Assembly (NCBI GenBank): GCA_009733575.1
Contig: ML769436.1
Coordinates: forward strand, 210,010 to 274,009
DNA length: 64,000 nucleotides
DNA from: Gymnopus androsaceus JB14
Lineage: Eukaryota; Basidiomycota; Agaricomycetes; Agaricales; Omphalotaceae
Direction: 5' to 3'
The notes beneath the pieces are model-generated. The model made no database searches and was not told the DNA's origin. It was given only the letters and a program-made list of their open reading frames with translations. The position numbers were made by a program, and so were the translations under genes. Below, piece after piece: positions 27,901 to 38,779 of the stretch. Each line of letters begins with the position of its first letter. Position 1 is the stretch's first letter.

Positions 27901-28177
27901 CAAAGAGGACCTTTCTTGGGTGGCATTCGAGGACACTGACATCGATAAACTAAACAATATGCAGTGCAAGATTGCAATGTGTCAATTTGCAGTGCAAGAT
28001 TGTGGCACGTCAATTTGCCGTGCAAGATTGCGGCGCGTCAATTTGCTGTGCAAGAGCATGGCACGTCAAATTCTGATTTCTTATGTCATCCTTAATTAAG
28101 GGTTATTAAGGATTGCTTTCAATACTAAGGCTTATGTTAAGGGTCTTATTAAGGCTTAAGGGTTAATGACAACACTG
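24931..28177 (-). mobile_element. hAT DNA transposon with terminal repeats and 8-bp target duplication
   Basis: Termini are CAGTGTTGTCACC at 24931 and its inverse ...GGTTAATGACAACACTG at 28177. Flanks are ctcacaac (24923-24930) and ttcacaac (28178-28185), 7 of 8 identical and differing by one C/T. Both ends carry repeated subterminal words (aaggcttaa, ttattaag), likely transposase-binding. It contains the decayed transposase below and is inserted in a copia LTR. Confidence 0.9.
25062..27926 (-). pseudogene. hAT transposase, decayed
   Basis: The transposase would cut and paste the 24931-28177 element. It starts MPPKKGPLWEFFHQGEK with a BED-type zinc-finger region (YHAFCLACLKQHQ), continues through the central catalytic region (GWKDKSRNSVTGVNASIG, VAFERMIDETEEEYKCIV, LIAPACSSHQ, ANLTRWTTHS), and ends with the hAT dimerisation region (NPILFWES, LNSAGTECTFSDLG). 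At least five introns split it. Four in-frame TGA codons break it, at 27507-27509, 26827-26829, 26538-26540 and 25925-25927. Most sit where CGA (arginine) is expected, for example VIQ*PWLIAPA. Apart from these the reading is clean, so decay looks like a few C-to-T changes rather than random loss. Confidence 0.9.
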
Positions 28178-28185
28178 TTCACAAC

Positions 28186-28712
28186 TCAGTGGTGGTAAAA
28201 CACTGAGTTGTGTCAGCTAACTAAACTGGATGTATAAGATGCCAATAAAATGTAAGTACTAGAGTAGCGGGATGTCCGCATATGGTAAGTATATGTCCGT
28301 AGGGGCTTTGGATTGTATAGTAAAGTTAACACTCCCCCTTGAGCCAAAGGCTAAATAGACAAATTGTAAATATTAAGTAAGGAACAAAAATGTACGAATT
28401 TAATACAGGCAAGAGACTTGGTAAAAATGTCCACAATCATGTCATCTATAGGAACATATTGAACATCTGCTTATTTCCATTCAACAATCTGGCAAATAAA
28501 ATGAAAATGGATATCAATATGTTTAGTATGAGCATGGAAAGTAGCATCCTTGGAGAGCCAAATTGCACTCTGATCATCACAGCAGAGTATGGTGGATTTG
28601 GTGATGAGTTTAATGAGTTTGGAGAAGAGTGCATGCAACCAAATAAGCTCTGGCAGCATGAGTGAGTGCAACATATTCGGATGCAGTGCTTGAGAGGGTG
28701 ACACATCTGCAA
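28186..28712 (-). mobile_element. Copia (Ty1-type) retrotransposon remnant: RNase H end and LTR start
   Basis: Minus-strand reading gives copia RNase H motifs with stops and shifts: ASEYVALTHAAR, ELIWLHALF, CCDDQSAIWLSKDATFHA, TKHIDIHFHFICQIVEW. Next come a purine tract (aagggggag) and the LTR start TGTTAAC at 28331, running toward lower coordinates until cut by the hAT element at 28185. LTR sequence probably resumes below 24922. A dead fragment. Confidence 0.75.
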
Positions 28713-28739
28713 AAGTACCCTATTGCCCAGGGAAATTTA

Positions 28740-28862
28740 AGTCAAACCCAGGTACCCTCAGTGTGCCTGGGACACCCAGAGAGCCCAGGCTCCCTAAGCT
28801 CCCTGAGAGTCCCAAGGGACACCCTCCATTTCCTATGGGGACTAGGGTTATCCAAGAGAGAC
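28740..28862. repeat. Short GC-rich repeat
   Basis: Cluster of repeated words (gcctggg, cccaggc, gtcccaagggac, ccctgagag) with partial inverted symmetry, unlike its AT-rich surroundings. Probably part of another foldback element; limits are unclear. Confidence 0.4.
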
Positions 28863-28898
28863 TTAAAGGTCCCTTGTTTAATTTTAGTTGTCCAAATC

Positions 28899-29677
28899 AT
28901 CAGCAAAACCTGTATGTTGCTGGAGCAGTTCAGAGCATTGAATTGATGCTCTGGAGTGCTCTGACTGCTCTGGCCACTCTGAAGCTGTTGGTGCTGATGG
29001 AATTGATTGCCAGCTGTCACAGAATGTCGGGCAAGTAACGTAAAAGGAAGGCATTGCAACATGTTACAACACCTTCCTTTTATATCATATAACTGACAAC
29101 TGGCAATATATATGTGGGAAACTGCCAGAATGTTGTATAAAAGGTGCTGCTGTTCAACTCCAAGTTGAACATTGAACTTGTACTTTTTTTCTTACTTCCT
29201 TCCAGTGTCGTAACTTGGTCCACATATATTTCCTCTCTTGGTAAGTTCTTATCTATTTTCAGCATCAATTGACTAATATTTAGTAATGTCTAAAGGTTGT
29301 GGAGGCAGAAGCAGACTTAGAGAGTGAGAGATGGGGGAAACAGAAATTAGGAAACATTGACTAGCCACTTAGTAGTAGTAGAGTAGTACTTATGTTGACG
29401 GCATGCACTCTCATACAATAAATGATGCATATGAACTTGCTATTATTATTGCCTGGTTACCATGTGAAATTTCTCAATTAAAATTAAATGGGGTTCAAAA
29501 GTTTGTGTCAAATGATGGGTGGTCTCCAGAAAGCACTCTGGAGAACATAAATGTTTTGCTGATTCGCTCTTCTTTTGCCTGACTCAGAGCACTCTAGAGC
29601 ACTCTAGAGCTACTATCCTTGCTCTGGCTGCTCCAGAAGCTCTGGAGCACTCTGGAGTACATACAGGTTTTGCTGAT
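28899..29677. mobile_element. Palindrome-ended non-coding element, ATCAGCAAAACCTG family
   Basis: Begins atcagcaaaacctgtatg at 28899 and ends with the inverse catacaggttttgctgat at 29677. Subterminal sequence is rich in ctctggag/ctccagag words. There is no coding frame in the interior and no clear target duplication. Confidence 0.75.
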
Positions 29678-30302
29678 GATGGAAGGGCAGACTTAAGCTG
29701 GAAGTAATACAGGGAACCAATGCTGGCCCAAGGGAAATCAAAATTCTATTGAAGATACTTTAGTATGGCCTGAATATTGCCAAGGCTACTCTGTTGGCAC
29801 CCTATCAGAGCCTAAGGCTAGCAAAAAAACTAAGAACATTCAAAAAAAGTATGCTGAAATGAATGGATGTATTATTGGTTTTTTCTTGGAGATCTGTGTA
29901 TAATGCCTAATGCAACCTCCTAGCAGTATATGTATGCACTAAATATCCTTCAAAGCAATATTGATTGCCCAAAGATGTAATATTGTAAGCTTTGATTCAT
30001 TGTAATCAAAGAATTGATTGGTTCAAGATAAGGCATTCATTATTAGTGATGTGATGGCTCCGGCTCAGAGCCCTTGAGCCCCCTGAGCCGGGCCTGGCCA
30101 GAGCCATCACTAGGGCTCAAAGCAGCTCAAGGCCTGGCTCAGATTTTTCAAAGCCCTGAGCCTGGGCCTTGGGCTGGGGCTCAAACTCTTGGCAGAAAAT
30201 TGCCAATAATCTACTATATAGCTGTTTACCAATTTCTCCATGTGAAATCTGGCACCTTCCACATTCAAATCTTGGCGTCTTCTTTCCCCTTAAGCAATCT
30301 CA
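29678..30302. other. Non-coding stretch with a GC-rich word cluster
   Basis: No gene is seen. At 30055-30190 the words ctcagagccc, ctgagcc and ggctcaaa repeat in both orientations in a GC-rich island, like the low-complexity ends of foldback elements. Confidence 0.45.
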
Positions 30303-31560
30303 ATGTCAGCATATTCAAGCCGTCCATCAGTGCCTTCCGCTAAGCTTTCCGATCCAACCAGTGGAGCAATACAACTTCCATCACAGAGGGATGCCATAGC
30401 TTGTGCAAAAGCTGAACAGCAATGGAATGAAGCAATAGAAAAGTCACGGAAACAGCAGGAAGCATCCAAAGGTCTGGAAGAGGATAATGGCAACTCTGCC
30501 CAGTTGCCTCAAGGTGTGTCACAAGATTTTTAAAGTGTCTCATAATTCTTATTCTAGATGCAGCTGCTTCAAGTGCTACTACATCCAACAAATGTAACAC
30601 CACTTCTCTCACAGATGATGAGGATGTTGTCAATCAAAGTCCCAGCTCAGTCTGAGACTGAATTAACCAACACAGTCAAAGCCAAGTCTAAAGGGAAATC
30701 CAAAGGCATGTAATTTGACTTTGAATCTTTTGTGTTCAATCAGAATTTAATCTATCTTTGACTTTAGTCAAACAACCACACATTGTCACTGAAGACCCCA
30801 GAACAATTACATTAATATCCGATAATGACAGTGAAGTGGCTGTGAAACCCACCAAGGCAAAAGGAGGCGATGCAGCCCACTTTTTTGAGAAACCCCATCG
30901 CATTTCTGGACAGCCAAAACCTTGACGCAAATGCAAACTGTGCCCATATGTTAATATTCCAATATGCTTCAACCATAAATTATTCTTATGACTGATTTAC
31001 TTTAGAGACACATTTACAAATGAGATCTCCACTCTATGTCGTCACCTTGGTCTGAAGCATGAGGTATGCTTTTTTTCTCAGTTTCTACTGCATTTCTAAT
31101 CTCTTTGTGCTAGTTCCAATACAGGCAGTGGTGTAAAGCCAAACAACTTCACATCCATGATACCCAAGGACATCAAAATTCGAAAAAATGCTGTTGAAGC
31201 TGCCGCTGCATCCCAGACTGTCATTGATGACCATGCAGTACCGCTTCCACGTAAAGAGTGGGTTCTTCCATATTTGGATGAGCTTTTTCAACAAGCAGCG
31301 ATAGAATGGCTCATTGAGACTGATCAGGTTCGTATTAATGTTCTAGCTTCAAATTTGCAATGCCTCATACAGTATATCAGCCTATTTCAGCACTTGAGCA
31401 TCCCAGGTTTTGGGAGATGATTGGTACTGCTGCCCGTACCACCAACAGTGTCAAAATACCTAATTGCAAGGCTACGCATCAGTCCATCATTGCTCTATTC
31501 AAGAAAAATCTTTACAACCTTTGGACACGATTTGCGGTGAATGATTTCTGCTGCTATATG
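30303..31560 (+). pseudogene. Second hAT-family transposase, N-terminal part only
   Basis: Starts MSAYSSRPSVPSAKLSD. After a low-complexity acidic/Lys-rich stretch comes a BED-like zinc finger (RKCKLCPY, TFTNEISTLCRHLGLKHE), then the region typical of mushroom hAT proteins: MIPKDIKIRKNAVEAAAA, LDELFQQAAIEWLIETDQ, PISALEHPRFWEMIGTAAR. Exon breaks are visible (for example a tag acceptor near 30557). At least one frame shift lies near 30600 and stops occur (KP*RKCK). It ends where the foldback at 31575 begins; no catalytic domain follows. Confidence 0.75.
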
Positions 31561-31574
31561 GTCCTTTCAGCATA

Positions 31575-33158
31575 CTGTGGCGGCGAAAATTAACCAAACA
31601 CGCAAAATGTCACCTTGTAATGGCCATAGCGGGGCAAATAGCACATATTACAATTTGTGCCTGGGAGCAATATTGTAGCCCTTTCGATTCCGCAGATGGT
31701 CCACTTTTCATATTTAAAAAATACTTACAAATGGTAGAGTTATAGGTCAATACGTACAAAGCATCAAATTTTATGATGTAATTTTTGTGAATTTTGACTC
31801 TAATGAGCTTTTTTCAATGTGTTCCTAAGCTTTTCTTGCAATTATTTTTGTACAGGACTACTATTGAGACCATAAGGCTTTTATATTGTGGCTTAAAACC
31901 AGAAGGAACATGCCATACTGATGCATCAATTGAAGATGTTTATTTTTACCTGAAATTACAATAGCAGATGAATGAGGGCAAATCTTGGGAAGGTTTAGTG
32001 GATGATTCTATATCATCTTGAGTCCTAAAGTGATTCCACTTTACAGAATTAAATAATATAGGAAACTCATTGAATTATAGCTTAAGAAACTTCAAGTAGC
32101 AATTTTTCTGGGGTAATTTTGAGTTTAATGGCCTTAATTTGAATGTTTTTGAACCTTTTCTGCTGATATTTTTTTCTGGTCAGACCCTAGGGATGCATAT
32201 ACCTTCATAACACAAGTTGGGTCCATGAATGAGGCCATTTTCCATGTCCAAAAACACAAATCTTCCACCATTATTTGCAAAAATCTGCCCTAAATAAAAA
32301 TGTGAGCTTGTATTTAGCCTGTGGTGTCTGAATTCAAGCATTGAGGCTGTGATGGAGTTCTTTGATGCTGGAGGATATCTATGAATCATTTTGGATGGTA
32401 CAGTCACTCTATGTACTGAAGACAAGAGGCAAGAAATTCTTAGTCCCTAGTTGGGCCATATTTCTGGGATGGTGGAGGCTTTTTGATCAGAACCAAGACC
32501 AGTATGATGTGGCTAAGATGTATTATGGAACTATATGCATCCCTAGAGTCTGGTCAGAAAAAAATATCAGCAGAAAAGGTTCAAAAACATTCAAATTAAG
32601 GCCATTAAAATCGAAATTACCCCAGAAAAATTGCTACTTGAAGTTTCTTGTGCTATAATTCAATGAATTTCCTATATTATTTAATTCTGTAAAATGGAAT
32701 CACTTTAGGACTCAAGATGCTATAGAATCACCCACTAAACCTTCCCAAGATTTGCCCTCATTCATCTGCTATTGTAATTTCAGGTAAAAATAAACATCTT
32801 CAATTGATGCATCAATATGACATGTTCCTTCTGGTTTTAAGCCATAATATAAAAGCCTTATGGTCCCAATAGTAGTCCTGTACAAAAATAATCGCAAGAA
32901 AAGCTTAGGAACACATTGAAAAAAGCTCATTAGAGTCAAAATTCACAAAAATTACATCATAAAATTTGATGCTTTGTACGTATTGACCTATAACTCTACC
33001 ATTTGTAAATATTTCTCAAATATAAAACGTGAACCATCTGCGGAATCGAAAGGGCTACAATATTTCCCCCAAGCACAAATTGTAATATGTGCTATTTGCC
33101 CTGCTATGGTTGTTACAAGGTGACATTTTGCGTGTTCGGTTAATTTTCGCCGCCACAG
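31575..33158. mobile_element. Giant foldback element with ~628-bp inverted arms and TA target site
   Basis: Left arm 31575-32202 begins ctgtggcggcgaaaattaac; right arm 32531-33158 is its near-perfect inverse, ending gttaattttcgccgccacag. Both ends are flanked by TA (31573-31574 and 33159-33160), the target choice of Tc1/mariner-like elements. The ~330-bp centre has no recognisable transposase. Arms differ mostly by single substitutions. It sits at the 3' break of the hAT relic. Confidence 0.9.
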
Positions 33159-33239
33159 TATTAATACATAGCAATTCACTATAGCAAGACATTAGCATTT
33201 ATCATAAAATAAATATTTAAAAATATACCCTTAGCTGGC

Positions 33240-35890
33240 ACTTTGCATGAGTTGTTCGAGTAGAGGTGGAGGCTATGGGTTCAATCTCCATATGGTGCCG
33301 TTTCCAAGATGGCACAGTAATTCCTTGAGATGTTGCCAGCTGCTTCTTTCCCTTTAGCTTAGCATCACCTTTTTTCCTTGACCTTTCTACTTGCTCCAAA
33401 GGTTTCAGTCCGTTCTCAATGAGACTACCTAATGCCCAAGTGACATTGTCACATGCAAGTTTCCAGTTTAGCCAGTTCCCTGGATTACAAGTCTGTGCCC
33501 CATCAATGTTGCTCACATTCCCCCACCAGAACAACATTAAAGTTACACACTGAAGCCTGTTCTTACCAAATGCAATTTTCAAAGGCCCCCAATCCACCCA
33601 ATCAGGTCTGCCGGCAATTCTGTCACCATCAATTCTGTTGTCTGGCTGCATGTTTGCCCACCAAATTTTCTACTTCTCATTCCACTCTGTGAGATTTCCT
33701 ACAGTTCCAACTAGGAGATTGGCAATTTCAGAAGTTTTGTAGTGGTTTTTGTACCATATACCCAGCACATCAGGTTTACTCTCTGCACAGAGCGTCTTTC
33801 CTGTTTCTACATACCCCCCTTCACATTTGTAATCAAGGTAATTCTCCAAAAGGTCCTGCCGACCTTCCCACTCCGAACCTTTTTGAAATTCAAGGAGAGC
33901 AGCTTGAAGTTCAGAATGGAATGAGGCAAAGTCATCTGGCAGATTATTGGAGGGAGATTGAGAAGACGTCTCATTGGGGAACCCATTGGCTAGAGGTGAA
34001 CCATCTTGGCCATTGCAAGGAGATGGATGTGAGGGGTAGGCATGGAAGCTGTTCCGCTCATTGGAAAGAGATGGGGTTGGGGAATCTTGACAATGTGTAG
34101 CTTCCAAAAGAGAGTGAGGGCACAGAAAATATCCATTAGGCAGAAAGTCAGGAATGAGAACATCCTTTCCAGAGCTGAAAGGCTCCAGAGATCCTGCATG
34201 TCAAATTTCAGCAGCCACGTTCATCAAAATTGGTATAATCTTCACCACAAGGTTTGGTGCTATGGAATTTCCTCAACATGGAACTTTTGCAGTAGGCGGA
34301 GAATGGACAGTCTGGTGTGGCAAATCCCTAGGAACTGCATGCAGACGTGCTTGCAAAGCAGAAGCAGTAGAGTTGCCTCTTGCCTCCTTGGTTTGTATGA
34401 CAGTGTTGGTAGTCCCTAATGCTCGGCATGGTGCTTGGAAAGGCCTCGAGAAATTGGTTGATACAGCCTCATCATCACAAGGCCTTGCACCACCAGCCAA
34501 AACACCTGCCAAAGCAGCATTGTTGATGAATAAAGCAGTTGTGTCTGGACTGCCACAATTCAAAACTGGTGGATCAGTTCAAGGATGCTCTGAAGGAAAT
34601 ACTGGTGCATCAGCTGCAAGCACTCAAGTGGCACATTCAGCAGGGGCTACATAGAAAACAGGTTAGCAGATCATTGAGAACAAGTCAATAGATCTTACAG
34701 AACACTTTCATTCCAAACTTTGTAAGAATTTGCTCAAAGGTTTGATACCCCATTGGGTCAGACTCCAGCCAATTAAGCTTTGTACCAAGGGTCTCCCCTA
34801 CATGAATACGTAATTAAAATCAGTCAATTGTTCACCCATGTACTTAACACTCACCTTTGTACATTAATTGCACTGTTCGAGTGTCTAATTAGGCCACAAA
34901 GTAGAATGGAAACTGCCATTCCAAACTCTATGTGAATTCCTTCTGCAAAATCCTTCACCGCTTGATAAAGATCCCTCAGTGCACTGGGCATAAGTTCAAT
35001 TAGCCTATAAAAGCCAAATAAATCAACAGGATAACATACTGGTCATATTGCTCAGCAGACTTGGCTGGAACGGCTTTTCTCTACTCTTCCCATTCCTTCA
35101 GCTCTTTGCTGTGAGCCTCAACCACTCGTTCTTGAACTTGGGCTCAAAACTCATCAGTCTGAGCCTCCCATAGCCTACATGTTACAAGCTGGTGTATATG
35201 AACTACAACCGGTGGCTTTGGTTTCTCATTCTCCTCATCTTCAGCAGCCTCACCCTCAGGCTCATCTTCTCCCCTACCATCCTCTTCTCTGGCCGCCTTC
35301 AACTGCTCATGCTCCTTGTACTCTGCCAGCTTGCTTTGATAAGCTACTTTAGCCAGTTTGAGATCCTTCTCATATGCAGGCTTAATCATGGACCCATAGT
35401 ATATTTTTGAGAACTGAATGAGGTTTGCTGGGCCATTTGGGTTTAGGCAAGCTGTCGCCACGAAAGTTGTCAAGTATTTGCTGCAACAATGACGCATTGC
35501 TTTGGCAAAAATTACTGAAGTGGGTGTGGTACCATTGAGAGATTCTCTGTTGAAAATTAAACTTGAGGCTGAATTTATGAGCTGAAACACATACTTGGTG
35601 CAATTCACTGAATTCCTTCTGGCACTGCAGTTGCTCAGCTTTATCTAATTCATCCCATCCTAAGTCCAAATTATCATCATCCGGATCAGGGGTATCCTCC
35701 TCCAAATCCTCCATACTAGGCAGGTTCCCATATTTGATCAAATATTTAGTCATCATAAGGGTGTAAAAATACCCAGCTTTGTCGTGTCCTGCTGCTTGAG
35801 CTGTCTCCCATTCTTCCTGATACCAAGTGAAAAAATCTAGCTTTGTTCCAAAAATCCATGATTTTTTTCCAGCCTCTGGTTCTTTTTGTG
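33240..35890 (-). pseudogene. Conserved transposon-associated protein of basidiomycetes, decayed
   Basis: I recognise this as a large multi-exon family recurrent in mushroom transposon islands, function unknown. From high to low coordinates: MMTKYLIKYGNLPSMEDLEE with an acidic stretch; RISQWYHTHFSNF; SKIYYGSMIKPAYEKDLKLA; VTCRLWEAQTDEF*AQVQER; KAVPAKSAEQYD; a Ser/Pro/Asn-rich segment beginning MEATHCQDSPTPSLSNERNS; and a C-terminal part with WWANMQPDNR, DWVDWGPLKIAFGKN and LMLFWWG. Several in-frame TGA or TAG codons are present, mostly where CGA or TGG is expected. It neighbours the TET-like gene and the KDZ transposase, so it may be cargo of the same element. No enzymatic motif is visible. 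Confidence 0.6.
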
Positions 35891-36149
35891 TGCCATGGTA
35901 TGGATGTTATGGTGGCTGGAGGTACTTTGGTTTGAAACTGATTTTAATTTTTCAATTTCTCACCCCTAATACATATCATAGCAGAAGTACTGACTACAAG
36001 ACTTCAGCACCAATTGTAAGAGACCTAAATACAACATACATAGGGAAATCCTCATTATTACTCAAAGCTGTTGCGTTCAAAACACCGTTTGCCTTACTGT
36101 ATTAAAATAATGACCCAATGTTCACTGTCGCCATCATGATCCACTTTCA

Positions 36150-36435
36150 TTCCTCAGCACCTTCAAGGTCTAGATGTTCCATGAAACGCAAAAAGGTGGG
36201 CTTAAAGTTGTCAAGCTGAATGTTCATAAATGACATACTGTGAACAGGTCAGAATGCGAGCATCGGGGAATCAATGATGTGCTTGAGCCTCAGGGCCCTC
36301 ATTCCTTGGCAGCTTCAAGGTCTAGATGTTCCATGAAATGCACAAAAAGGTGGGCTTAAAGTTGTCAAGCTGAATGTTTGTAAACAGCATGCTGTGAACA
36401 AGTCCAAAACATGAGCATCGGGGAATCAACAATGT
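36150..36435. repeat. Tandem duplication, two ~140-bp units
   Basis: Unit 1 starts near 36154 and unit 2 near 36299. Both contain gcttaaagttgtcaagctga, caaggtctagatgttccatg and gagcatcggggaatcaa with a few differences. Confidence 0.75.
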
Positions 36436-38061
36436 GCAGGGATTAGACATAGAGAACATTCTCTCTTGAAGTTTGGAAAGGGGACAACATGCTTCAGACA
36501 AAAAACGTCAGTCTTGTGTTTCAGGGGTGAGAATAGAAAGAAATACCTTTTCACAAAGTGATAGACAGGCTGCAATTCTTCTGCTTCCACTTCCTGGTAC
36601 AGGAAACCTAGGTGATGATGCAACTTGCTCATCCCAGACTGATTTGCAAGATCAGTTCTGTACCAATTGCAGGCGATTGCCTTCTTGGGTTGCAGTGAAG
36701 TTCCAATACCTTGGCTGCCGTAAGCCCCACAGTCCACATCAGTTAGTTCATCTTAGTCTGTAGCAGTGGTAAGTGCACACAGTAATTCAGATTGCTGCAG
36801 CTGTAAGACAATAACGAGCTAGATCCCCAAGAGCCTCCAACTAGTTTTGGTGGAAGTAGCTAAAGGTTGTTCTTCATATAGTCTGAAGTAAGTAAAATGT
36901 GTAGGCATAATAGATGAATTCCTGAAAACGCTCCATGGCCAAGGGTGAATTGAGACATGCATGTTGTGGAGAATGAAGAATCTAGTGGCAAGTGGTCACC
37001 CATAATCACTTGAGGATGGTGGAGCGAATGAGTGTGGAGGAGATTTTGGATGTGGGATAGGAGGAAGTAGAGGATAGACTTGCCACCCATGGAGGTTGTT
37101 ACAGTATCATACCAATCAAGAAAGGAGGCACCAAGGAGGAGGATTGCATGGCCAGATAACTATGAAAGTGGGATTAGAAAGGATAGATCTAAGGATGATA
37201 AAAGGAATGCACATATGAAGGATTCAGAGTAATGAGATCCTGGGAAAGGTTTGCTTTATTTGAGTTGTAGAATTCCCAAGCAGCTGTGAATCAGTAGGTT
37301 AATTAATCAAAAAGAGAAGGGACAGAGGAGGTACAAACTTTTCCCAGCCAGCATCTTACTAGCTCTGTACTTTCCACTCTGATTAGCCTCCCTCCCATTC
37401 TTCTCAACCTCTTTAATTGCTTGACTATTCTACTTGACCTCAGAGAAGTCTTCGGGTTTGGGTTATGGCAATGGGTAGATGGAGCCTGAAGCTTGGAAAG
37501 CGCTTTTGAGGGTGCTGAATTGTACCCTGTCGATCATTAGTGTACTATCCTTGAAGTTTGTGTATATTGTAAGGAAACTGTTCCTCAGGCAGTACCATTT
37601 TATTGGTGCTAATTTGTGGTGGTTCTGAGACAATAACAAGGACTGGTGGTTGAAGCTCGAGGAACGAAAGCAACAGTTGAAACTGTGAGAACAGATTTAG
37701 TCTGCCTTGGAAGTGCTAGCCATGCATCCGGAACTCACCTTCCCTTCTACCTGGAACATTTATATGCCAGGCGATTCACAATCTGTCTTTTGGAATAATA
37801 TTCTATCATACCTGTATATGTTCAATGGAAGATTTAGAGTGATACAATCTTTTCTACTGCTTATATGAGTGATCTGATTGAACTGGGACCCAATTTATTG
37901 AATTTTTATCCTGAACTCAAGACATATCTTAAGGTGTAAGGCTTGGGGATTAATGAGACTTGGCTGCCCTCATTAGGACACTTCATTTATTATATTTATC
38001 CAATTTCCATGAAACTGGAAAGTAGTGGAGTTGTGTGGCAGTCCAAAGTGCATTCTTCAGA
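36436..38061. other. AT-rich stretch, no recognisable gene
   Basis: Open frames at 36426-36737, 36473-36763 and 36860-37090 show no domain. Probably degraded mobile DNA between the two minus-strand genes of the KDZ island. Confidence 0.45.
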
Positions 38062-38440
38062 AACTGTGAAGCTTGAATTGAACCTTTTGAATTATTGGGT
38101 CAGCATATAGTTGTCTACAGCAGGTCTGAGGTATATACATTTGAGACATTGTAACCGCCGCATCGATGATTGCAATGCGTTTGGGAATCCAAATATTTAT
38201 CCCTTTGGTTGCTCTTCCCTCTTATCGAGCTAAGATTTGGCTGTTTTTCTGGATGAGTCAAAGCTTGAATCGAACCTTTCAAATTATTGAGTCAGCATAT
38301 AGTTGTCTACAGCAGGTCTGAAGTATACACATATGGCACACCATAACCACTGCATTGATGACCGCGATGCATTTGGGAATGCAAATGTTTATCCCTTTGG
38401 TTGTTCTCAGAAGTTGATTCGCCCCTCTCATATTTGGCTG
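38062..38440. repeat. Tandem duplication, two ~195-bp units
   Basis: Both copies contain gtcagcatatagttgtctac, then acagcaggtctga, and later tttatccctttggttg. Copy 2 is offset by about 197 bp. Confidence 0.75.
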
Positions 38441-38779
38441 TTTTTCCGACATTTATCTGTCTGTCTCTTTCCATGGTTGTCTTATATTCTTAGTGATGTC
38501 AAAGATCAGCCTGGTTGTCACAATTGTGTTTGGATGCTGTTGCATCAGTGTCCTGTACTGATACAATCTCATGAAATGAACTGAGAAAACTAATAAGTAC
38601 TGATAGCTTTCTTTTTACTCATTTGAGAAAACAAGCTCTCTATCTTTGGTCTGAATTGTGGCCATCTAAGAATCTGAGATGTTCATAGGATCAAGAACTT
38701 CATTGAGATTGTGTACATACTGCTTGAATAGGGATATACTAAGTATGTATGCTAGCTGGTGTTCTACCTGCAGGAAGCC

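Noticed and set aside
36860..37090. Possible retroelement aspartic protease on the minus strand
   Set aside because: No D-S/T-G motif could be found in any frame.
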